From Beta vulgaris subsp. vulgaris (lineage: Eukaryota; Streptophyta; Magnoliopsida; Caryophyllales; Amaranthaceae), in assembly GCF_026745355.1 (NCBI RefSeq), contig NC_079209.1, positions 19,707,987-19,771,986 on the forward strand: a stretch of DNA of 64,000 nt, written 5' to 3'. Both the position numbers and the translations under genes were made by a program. Positions 55,345 to 64,000 of the stretch are shown in pieces; position 1 is the stretch's first letter; each line of letters begins with the position of its first letter. Below the pieces are notes generated by a model. That model was not told the DNA's origin, did not search any database, and worked only from the letters and a program-made list of their open reading frames with translations.

Positions 55345-58008
55345 TATAACACCCCAGAATTTTAAAACGGAAAAGCAACAAATAATAATAATAGTATTAT
55401 AGGACGATGGCGGAAACATCATCTTCTGGGAATGTCACTACTACAAGAAATGCTTTTAATCAACTAAGTGAGAAAAACAAACCTCAATAACACTACAAAT
55501 AAATTAATTACCTATATTAAGGACAAAATGAGAAAACTATCTCAAACTAAAAAGAAGTCTAGAACTAAAAAACCTTATAGATTATTTCTCGCATCTCAAC
55601 CCGAGCCCAAAGTCAAAGAAAATCCCCATCAACAAAACCTCCAAAATATACAACAAATATCCACAATCAGTGGGGGAGTAACTAACAGCTCTCCCAGCCC
55701 AATATAGGATCCAAATAGCAATTTTAACTAAAGTTGAAATAAATGTTACTACACAATAACACGCGTCTAATAACAATAAGTAAATCAACAATAATGAATT
55801 TAAGATAGCCATATAAGAACCATAACATAAGCCTCCAAAATAATTAAACAAAATAATATAATAGGTTTTGAGAAAGAGCATAACGCCAGTGGATCGCAAC
55901 CTATTTCCTAAGGTTTGTCAGATCGCAATCTCCAAGTCAGTCTACGGGCTCCGTTTTTCACTACTTGTGTCTAAGAATGGTCAAACTCCCGATGTACGGT
56001 AGAACGCGCAGAAGTCCCTGACCTCTCGGACGATAAAAATTAAGCCAGGTTTACCCCTATTTCGCAAACCAGGTTGTTGGCATGTTCCTCACCGGGGACT
56101 ACATCTATCTCACCGGATATCTTAATTTCAATAAAACAGTTCCACAAATAAATACTACAATTTATTCATCAATTAACCCTCAAATAAAATTAATAAGGTT
56201 GCCCTTAAGGCCTTACACCTTAAATTAGCACAGACTAGGAACGCAACCCAAGAGTCTCAAATCAACAATATTTATTCTTCCCAAAGTAATAGTTTATAAA
56301 TAAAATAAAAATCATAATGAAATAAATAAAACATATAACAATTCTTCAAAAAAACTTCGTAACAAGATTGAACCTCAAAACAAGTCTTAACATGCTTCAA
56401 TACAACAAATTACGCCTTTTGAAATGATTTTAAACATAAGCACCAACTTCAAATAGACATAACTTCTAGCATACAAAATATTTTGATGAGATTCAAAAAG
56501 TATGTTATAAATTATCTTAATAGCTTCCCTTCGAATGTTCAAAAGCTTAATTCCAATATATAAACAACTGAGATATGATACTTTGAACATACATTGTCCA
56601 AACTGATCGCGGATCGTGAAATAGCTCGCCAGCCGCGAAAGTCTTCTGTTTCTTTTTCTCATGCACATCAGTATGTATGTTATTTCACCCAAACTTTCAC
56701 CACATATACTCATACATCATAACGAAGTATACCCAAACCAATATATGATTATACCATAGAAAGTAAGTAGTTTAAAAAACGATTAACTTGAAACATAAAT
56801 TATACATTCCCCAAACATGATAATTCAACATATAATAACTATTCTAACATGATTAATCACAAAATACGTGAATTATAGCTTAAAATAAACAAATTTCAGA
56901 TCACTAAAACCACCGAAATTCATCCAAAACCACATCCAACCTTAAACAACATACAACAAACATGCTTAAACATAACCCTAACATCATGTTACTAATTTTT
57001 TCACAAAATCCTAATACTTTCATGATAAAAATATAACATCACAAGTGTAACAATAAAAGTGAAGAATAACATTTATACAATCCTAACATGATACTAACAT
57101 GAATAAAAAAAACAAGAACAATTCTAATAGCATCCTAACATATTCCTAAGCCTAATATCATAATTTCTAGCCTACTAACACAAATCCTAATAATACCAAA
57201 ATCACTACTCTAATCCTAATGTGCTAGAAGAGATGCTAGTTACCTGAACTTTAGGTGGAAAATAATACTAGAATGGCAAAGAAAGAAGATAGTAACATTG
57301 CTCCCAAAAACTCTAAGAAAACCGGATGAGTCGTCTGTTTGAAATGAAAATTGCAAATGCATCTTTCCCCTTCTTCAAAAAAATTACACCATGACTAAGA
57401 TCTTTTCGAGTAGATGAATTTGACTATTCACACGTCCAATTCCGGTAAGAGACGAAGGAGATATGATGCAAACAAGATTGGGGTGCAAAAATGGCCGAAA
57501 AGGCGGAAGAGGGAAGAAGAGGAGTTGTTATGCACGAATTTCCTGACTTGTTTCCAGCATTATGGAGGGGCTTAAAGTGCAGTAAAAGATTGATATTATT
57601 TACCTCATTAAGCAAAGGTTTAAGGGTGCATTAAGTGAATTAATGGGGATAAAAAGGGGGGTTACAAGAGATTAAAAGGTTAGCTTAATTGCTCCACACC
57701 ATAATTGCTGATTTTTAGCCATCATGACATGCCACATGTGATACAACATTTAATCACCCAAGTCGATCTATCAATAATAGAACAACGCTACGCGACAACA
57801 GCACATCCTAAACGCCTAAATAAATAACGAAACTAATATAACTTTTAAAATAAATAACGAAACTAATCCCAACATATAAAAATATGTATACATTTTCACA
57901 ACATGTTCCAAAATAATTTGAAGAATAAATTATTTATTTTTAAGAAAAATATCATTTTAATATAATCAAACACAAAAAAATAAAGGGTGAAAATTACGGG
58001 GTGTTACA
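55345..58008 (+). mobile_element. solo LTR, 2.66 kb, in the Tat-2 integrase
   Basis: Begins TATAACACCCCAGAATTTTA and ends ACGGGGTGTTACA, the usual TGTAACACC...GGTGTTACA ends with one change at the start. AATAC flanks both sides (55340-55344, 58009-58013). There is no primer-binding site, purine tract or internal coding region, so this is a solo LTR left by recombination. The ends resemble long LTRs of the Tekay/Del gypsy group. The orientation is assumed from the start sequence because the ends are nearly palindromic. Confidence 0.92.
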
Positions 58009-58013
58009 AATAC

Positions 58014-59230
58014 CCAGCCCTTAAAGCTTTTTCCCTCAGTGCTCTTCCTCCTATGTGAGAAGCACATGCTCCCTCATGAAGTTCCTTCAATACCTCCAAT
58101 CCATATTCCCTAGTAATACACTTGAGAAGAGGACAGTTGAATGCTTTTTTCTATAGTCTCATCCCATAGCCCGAACCACTTATCCCTTGCTTTAACATAC
58201 TTAGCTTCTATAGGATGCAAAGGTAGACGACTTGTTTTCTTGAACTCTATAATAGGTTCCATCCAGACTTGTCCTTGGCCGAGGAACATGACCTGCTCTT
58301 GATCAATGCTTTTCTTTGATTTCACTTCCCATAATATTGTTCTTAGTGCATCGCCCCCGGTCGAGCTAGCCAACTTTGAGAGAGCATCAGCTTGGTGTTT
58401 TTCTGATCTCGGAACTTTGTCAGGAACAAACCGTTCAAAGGGTTCGACCTTTTCTTTCATCAGGCGCATATATTTGCTCATAAATGCCACTTTACATTTA
58501 AAATCTCTGTTAACCTGACTGACAACTAGCAGACAGTCTAACTTTGCCTCAATCTTCAATGCTCCCTCCGCCTTGCACATTTTTATGCCAGCTAAAAGCG
58601 TTGCATATTCCACTTTATTATTGAACGCTTGAAGTTCAAATCTGAGTGCATATTTAAGCTCATCTCCTTCTTGAGATTGGCAAATTATTCCCGCCCCACA
58701 TCCATTGACGGTAGAAGAGCCATCCACCATGAGAGTGCAATGCCTCCTTTCTTCAGTCGGGTCTTTTATTGGCTCTATAGCTGGCCGAGTAAGCTCAACT
58801 ATAAAATCGGCCAGAGCTTACCCTTTGATCGCCTTTCTGGACTCAAACGTCAAGTCAACCATGTTCAATTTGACCGTCCATTTGAGCATTCACCCTGAGG
58901 CGTCCATCGTTTGTAGAACTTGCTTGAGAGGTTGGTCAGTATAGACTAGTATACTATGGGCCAAAAAGTATGGCCTCAACTTTCTGTTGGCCATAAGGTG
59001 CACCAAGCCGAACTTCTCTACCATCGAATATCGACATTCCACATCCTTGAGCGCATGACTTACAAAGTAGACGGGAACTTGCACTAATTCTCTTTCAGCC
59101 AATGGCACAACACTCACGGCTTGAGGCGAGAACACCAAGTATACAAATAATTTTTCCCCCTCGGCTGGACTGACCAACCGAGGGAGTCGACGGAGGTGAT
59201 CTTTTACCTGCTGAAGCACCTGCTTAACTT
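58014..59230 (-). pseudogene. Tat-2 RNase H and integrase zinc-finger region
   Basis: RT connection at 59219-58890: PAEGEKLFVYLVFSPQAVSV and VPVYFVSHALKDVECRYSMV. Archaeal-type second RNase H at 58730-58110: MVDGSSTVNGCGAGIICQSQ, NNKVEYATLLAGIKMCKAEG and SEKHQADALSKLASSTGG. The integrase zinc-finger start follows (VLKELHEGACASHIGGRALR) up to the solo LTR. Confidence 0.85.
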
Positions 59231-59389
59231 CCTCTTTCCATTCAATTTTACTTTCTTCTTAATGGTCGAGAAGAAGTGATGACATTTATCTCCTGATTTA
59301 GACAAAACCACCTTAGGGATGTTAATTACCCTGTTAGACGCTAAACTTCCTTGATCTTGGACGGTTATGTCATGCTTAAAATTGCCTGA

Positions 59390-60000
59390 ATTTTCTCAGG
59401 ATTTGCCTCTATCCCCCTTTGGTCGACCACAAATCCTAAGAACTTTCCAGCTACTACTCCGAAGCTTCAAATTATATTTTTGAAGGGTCTTAAAAGTCTC
59501 TCTAAGATCGCTAGTGTGACCTTGCTCCTCCCGACTTTTAACAATATTGTCATCAATGTAGTCCTCCATATTATGCCTCAACTGTAGCTGAAATACAATG
59601 TTGATTAGCCGCTAGAAAGTAGCTTGTGTACGGAGGTCGAACGATATTCTCAGCCAACCGCAATGCCCTTTTTCTGTCACAAATGATGTTTTGTCTTGAT
59701 CTTCTGGCCACATGGAAATTTGGTGGAACCCCGAGTAAGCTTCCATGAAACTCAGCGAGGCGTGGTCGGCCGTGGAATCTACTAACCGGTCTATTTTAGG
59801 CAAAGGGAAGTTGTCCTTAGGACAAGCTTTGTTAAGATCGGTGTAGTCCACACAAATTTTTCATGTGCTGTTGGGATTAGGTACCATGACAACATTTGTT
59901 ATCCAAACTGGTAATGAGTCTCTCAAATGAACTTTGACTTCAATAATTTCTGCACCTCTTGGTCGACAGCGTGATTCCTGGCGTGGACAAGGGGACTTTA
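59390..60000 (-). pseudogene. Tat-2 reverse transcriptase (broken)
   Basis: 59851-59612 reads MDYTDLNKACPKDNFPLPKI and SFMEAYSGFHQISMWPEDQD. 59581-59396 reads MRHNMEDYIDDNIVKSREEQ, which contains the catalytic YIDD. Frame changes separate the blocks, and the fingers region upstream is only partly readable. Confidence 0.85.
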
Positions 60001-60147
60001 CTTCTAACGAACCGGTTTTAATATTCGATCTATCTTTAATTTGTGAACAACCACTTCGGGATAAATTCCCGACATTTCTTTAACATTATATGCAAAGACA
60101 TCTTCGAGCTTATGATAGATCGAATATTAAAACAAGTTCGTTAGAAC
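60001..60147. repeat. 34-bp inverted repeat inside Tat-2 pol
   Basis: 60001-60034 (CTTCTAACGAACCGGTTTTA...) and 60114-60147 are reverse complements with about three mismatches, separated by 79 bp. The arms lie between protease and RT. The arrangement looks like a small inverted duplication from template switching. Confidence 0.85.
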
Positions 60148-60435
60148 AAACCAAAACATCAGTGTCCTTTCCGGACGTTCATCGTCCAAACATATTTCCA
60201 CAAGTGCTTCTACAGGCTCATGACATTTAATTACCCCACCCATGATGGCCATCACTTCTTCTGACAAAGGTGCTTCCTCTTGGATTGGCATGTACTTCCT
60301 TTCCTTGCTCGGTAAGAGGCTGAAGGGTTTACTTGCCGGAGCAACCTGGGTCTGAGGTCTATCAACCACCAACCTTAGAGCGTCCACTTAGCCTTTATCA
60401 TACCCGATTGCCTTGCCTTCCGCAGTTACCTTTGG

Positions 60436-60945
60436 TTATTTTAACTTTTCTCCTTTCCATGCCGAGGGTCTCAGACTTGTGAGATAATATTCTATGGCCG
60501 TCTTCTCATCTCCATATAAAGAGCCAATTTTGCCACCATTAGATTCAAAATTCATCAACATGAGATGGGGGACAATTGCAGCCTTGATATGGTTTAATGT
60601 TGGCCTTCCTAGAATTACATTGTAGGCAGTCAAATCTCTAACGACCAACAACTTAACAAACAATGTTCTAGACGCCTCTTTTTCTTCAACCCCAACATGC
60701 AATGTAATTATTCCCATTGGGAGAATGATTCCACTCCCAAACCCGATAATTGGGTGATGGACTGGGACTAAATTACTTTCGTCGAATTTTAGCGTTGACA
60801 AACAATTGGAGCTTATGATGTCCGTTGAACTTCCAGTGTCGATCAGAATCCTTCTTACTCTCAAATTTGCTATCTTCATCTCCACCACCAAGGGATCATC
60901 ATGAGGAGTTCTTAATTTCCCTCGATCCAACTCGCTAACTACCAC
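60436..60945 (-). pseudogene. Tat-2 aspartic protease
   Basis: A 169-residue open stretch with the active site ILIDTGSSTDII, the flap region IIGFGSGIILPMGIITLHVG and a C-terminal ILGRPTLNHIKAAIV (ILGR being the conserved hydrophobic-Gly motif). The protease domain itself appears complete, but upstream gag and downstream RT are out of frame. A linker (60387-60127) has ALVEICLDDERPERT, usual between PR and RT in this lineage. Confidence 0.85.
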
Positions 60946-61433
60946 TTAAGGGAATGGGTCAGTCTCTACCTGATTAGTTAGCAAGACCTAGAGGGTTCCC
61001 TAAGATAGTTCTTATATCCCCTATTGGTCGTTTCGCCAGCAACAAATCCTCCCGATATAACAAGAATCACATCCTCATCAGTACTTTCACTTTCTTTCTT
61101 TTTGTTTTGACGATCACCTTTCTTCTGGATTTTTCTCCCCCTTCGGGGTTAGTATGAATTCATTTTTCCTTTCCGAGCTAAATTCTCCAAAGCTCTCTTT
61201 AGATGCTTACATTCGTTCGTTTCATGGCCACAATCCTTGTGAAGGTGACAATACTTGCTCTTGTCCTTGTTTCTATAGGGAGTTTTCATCTCAATTGGGG
61301 TCTTGAGTACATGCTGATCTTTAATCTCTATAAGAATGGAGTATTGATCCTTGCTGAACGCTATGGGTTATGTTGGAGTATCAGACTCTTTTCTTTTGCT
61401 TCGTCCGGACGTAGTGGTCATAGAAGTTAGAGC

Positions 61434-62808
61434 TCAAGTTTTGGCCTTCTTAGGATTGCTTTTCTTCGGCTGAATTGTTTCCTTAACATTCTTTTCATCC
61501 GGATGGTTTGCCTCTGCACAAACTTCAGTAGCATGAATGAATGCTTCAGCTTCTTTGAGAGCCTTAGCTAAAGTAGTGATCTTCTTCTTTACCAGATCGA
61601 ATTTAAAGCTTCCTGGCCTCAAGCCTGTGATGAAGGCGTCAAAGGCCACACCAGCACTGAGATCTTGAATCTGCAATTCCTCCAAATTGAATCTCTTAAC
61701 AAAACTTCTCAAAGCTTCCTTCGGTCCTTGGGTGATCTTACCTAAGTGCATGCTTGTTTTTTCTTCTTGCCGATTTGCCACAAAGTGACTAGTGAAAAGT
61801 TAGCGATGTTCTGTTAAATTATTCATAGAATTAAGGGGGGAGATTGTTAAACCATTTTTTAGCCACACCTTTTAGAGTGGTTGGGAAATTCTTACACCAC
61901 GTAGCATCATCTACTAACTGAACATACATTTGAGGCTTGTATGAAGATAAGTAATCATCCGGATAGGTTGTTTCATCAAAGGGATCTATTGTAGGAAGCT
62001 TAACCTTTGGTAAAGGGGTGATTCCATAATTCTAGTCGAAAATGAAGTCGGCCAGTTAATCCGGAGAGCTCCCGACAGTCGCTCAATGGGTATGTGCTCC
62101 CTACGATATTCCTTTAGTACTGGATTAGAGGAGGTGTTTGCGAGCCCTGGTCGCCTATACACCATAGGTTGTAACACTATCTTCTCCTGTCTTGGTTGAA
62201 CACTATAGGGTCACAGACTTCTTCCCTCAGTCTTGGACGACAGGCTTAATGGATGATCCCTTAGATAAGGGGTGAATCTTGTGGTCGAACGCTGCAAAAC
62301 TGCAGCCTTCTTTGCCTCCAAATATTCTAGAGCATATTTGCCATCCTATGCCCACTTTGATAAATTTATCTTGAGTTCCGACCACCAGCTTCCAGTCCAT
62401 CTTCCTTAGCTGTTCACTAACTTCTGGCTGCTTTCCTTTGGTGAGCCTCTTAGATAGCTCCTAACGAGCAGGCCTACTTCGACCTGGATGACCCTCCTAA
62501 GAATGCCCATTTAGATGGTTGACAATAGCTTGATCCGGGTTTACTGCATAAAATAACATATCACTCTTGATCTGCTCCAGGACGACCGCAGCCATCTTAG
62601 TTTAGAAATTGTTCAAGACATTATGGGCAATTGTCACATGATGCTCAAGATTCTCTTGAATGATAGGGTCTCGAATTCGTCCTGGAAGATTGACATTAGC
62701 CGGATGCATGTCCCTTCCTCGCGGTGGTCTTTCGTCATCCACCGTATCCTCTACTCGAACCTCAAAGCTTTTGTTTCTAGCTACATTGGATGAGTGACAA
62801 TCAGTCAT
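61434..62808 (-). pseudogene. Tat-2 gag (broken)
   Basis: The ATG at 62808, shortly after the primer-binding site, begins MTDCHSSNVARNKSFEVRVE and the frame is lost after 68 codons. The core resumes near 62050-61900 (TSFSTRIMESPLYQRLSFLQ). The capsid C-terminal block lies at 61781-61434: MANRQEEKTSMHLGKITQGP, LRSFVKRFNLEELQIQDLSA and FDAFITGLRPGSFKFDLVKK. A zinc-knuckle-bearing tail may lie at about 61270-61140 but is not readable as a clean motif. Confidence 0.82.
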
Positions 62809-62819
62809 TGTTGCGTCTC

Positions 62820-62838
62820 CCCCATAGAGGGCGCCACA
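62820..62838 (-). other. primer-binding site of Tat-2
   Basis: On the minus strand TGTGGCGCCCTCTATGGGG follows the LTR end directly. It resembles the TGGCGCCGTCTGTGGGA sites of Tat/RIRE2-type elements. Confidence 0.7.
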
Positions 62839-63434
62839 TGTTACGTAGTACTTTACTCGTAAATATACTGCTATTCCACAACATGTTCTTCAAATGGAGA
62901 CTTGTGCAACAATACCCTCATCAAAAGATCCCGAACCTGAGCTTCGTTCCTGAATGTGCAAAAAGGGACCCACCCTGGAGGTTTGGGTTGTGGTTCCCCC
63001 TCTGAAGCTTAAGTCAGGTATCAGAAGTAATAAGGGAGGTTTTAGAGAGAGAGAATTATGATAGAGTAACAATATATTGCTCTGAAAAACGTACATTTCT
63101 TCTGATTTCAAGGACTATTTATAGTGTTTGGAGTGACTGTTGTACCTTAAGGTGACGCTAATTTATATGACCTGATAGTTTAAGTAATGGAAACATGACA
63201 TGTGGCAAGCGATGATTGGAAGGTACACATCATCCAATCATATGCAGGTGTCGTTTTATGGCTCTGGGCCTAAGTACATACCAGGCAAAAAGATGGGCTG
63301 GTACTTCTCTGATTTTAGATATGTACTTCAGCTATCTCATTTTTGCCTATTACTTTTAACAGGCAAAGGACACATGGACTCTCCAGATGAACCCACATGT
63401 TTGGCTAAGAGTCGTTGATCTTTAGGCTACAACA
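62839..63434 (-). repeat. 5' LTR of Tat-2
   Basis: Minus strand: starts TGTTGTAGCC, ends CGTAACA, 596 bp. The TATA box TATAAATA lies on the minus strand at 63123-63116. No second copy is found in the window, so the outer end is inferred from the TGTTG/AACA termini and could shift. Confidence 0.65.
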
Positions 63435-64000
63435 CCTTGCATTTCCCTTACCTTGCATGACGTTTCACCTTCCTCACCTTTTTCATAACCTTAATCCTTG
63501 CATATCATCTCATGCACCCTTAGAGAGTCCAAGTTTGCATCTTTGCATCATTATGTGAATTATTATCCCTGTTGTTTGCACCTATGCGCTAACATCGTCT
63601 CTTGTAAGTAATAATGCTACTTGTATTTATCGTCTTGCACACTAACTTTATTTTACAGAAACCGGCGTTATAGATCAGTTCTAAACTGTAGAGTGTTAGA
63701 ATCGTTCTCCGTCCCGACATCGTATACATTGACTACCAGTATCCTGAACCTTAGTCAAAGTGCGTGCTTATGTAGAAACATAATATTGTCTCACCATTTA
63801 AGGACCCAATGATGAAAACATATCGCCGTCTTAATTGGTCCGACCCAAGGTGAGAGCATTTTGAAGAGTCAAGCGTGGCTCCATACTGTATAAAATTCTA
63901 CCGAAAATTGTTTTTGAAGCATAAAGCTTATTTATTTGCATTAAAAATCCAAAATCCTATTTTAATGCCCAAGCAATTGTTCTCGATAATTATTTATCTT
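63435..64000. other. right flank, nothing recognised
   Basis: AT-rich with several TTGCAT words. No coding matches or repeats that I can support. Confidence 0.5.

Larger units (their letters stand above)
49788..63434 (-). mobile_element. Tat-2: Tat-lineage Ty3/gypsy retrotransposon, one LTR visible, with antisense gene
   Basis: On the minus strand the order is 5' LTR (63434-62839), primer-binding site, gag, protease, RT, RNase H and integrase, with pol ending KKYHV at 54467. A spacer, an antisense gene (plus strand, 50178-51623) and a tandem array follow. It is interrupted by CACTA 3 and by a solo LTR. The 3' LTR is not found: at 49767-49787 the sequence changes to the truncated LINE B. The left boundary given is where Tat-like sequence is first evident. 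All genes are broken. The tandem array and the antisense gene repeat the plan of Tat-1, but the sequences are clearly different families. Confidence 0.85.

Overview
The window is plant nuclear DNA from a repeat-rich angiosperm genome, probably a eudicot, though the species cannot be fixed from sequence. The evidence is the element types: three CACTA DNA transposons with exact 3-bp target-site duplications (TSDs), a larger transposase-bearing CACTA, two Tat-lineage and one Athila-lineage Ty3/gypsy retrotransposons, L1-type LINEs, hAT-like MITEs and a solo LTR. I see no intact host gene, rRNA or tRNA gene, and no CRISPR array. Almost every base that can be assigned belongs to a nested mobile-element pile.

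Layout, left to right. 133-7082 is a 6.95-kb CACTA element (TSD TAG) without a visible transposase. It carries a fragment of a receptor-like cytoplasmic kinase gene. 7138-25115 is a transposase-bearing CACTA (decayed TNP2 on the minus strand at 19560-22440), interrupted by a hAT-like element. That element is in turn interrupted by a complete Tat retrotransposon at 8415-19169 (TSD GTTAC, LTRs of about 490 bp). 25165-26443 is a small CACTA (TSD AAA). 27828-47479 is a minus-strand, apparently full-length LINE with a poly(A) tail and a candidate 10-bp TSD. A MITE (27970-28321) sits in its RNase H region and a 13-kb Athila-type element (30593-43737) sits in its reverse transcriptase region. 47690-49766 is a truncated plus-strand LINE. 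49788-63434 is a minus-strand Tat element with one visible LTR, interrupted by a CACTA (52749-54443, TSD TCT) and by a 2.66-kb solo LTR (55345-58008, TSD AATAC).

Order of events from nesting: LINE, then Athila and MITE; CACTA with TNP2, then hAT-like element, then Tat-1; Tat-2, then CACTA and solo LTR.

The most interesting content is not a host pathway. (1) Both Tat elements carry an antisense gene between pol and the 3' LTR side. Each has a phase-0 spliceosomal intron at the matching place, just before a coiled-coil exon. In Tat-1 this gene is fully open (877 codons after splicing) although gag-pol on the other strand is broken many times. (2) The three small CACTA elements have unrelated repeat sequences but the same build: hairpin-unit subterminal arrays, a pyrimidine-rich leader resembling a plant 5' UTR, and T(n)A(n) tracts beside the arrays. 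(3) The Athila element repeats a GC-rich inverted motif in its LTRs and again just upstream of its extra ORF, which has its own leader and intron.

Caution: many gag-pol frame breaks are one-base losses in short homopolymers, so assembly error and real decay cannot be separated from this window alone.
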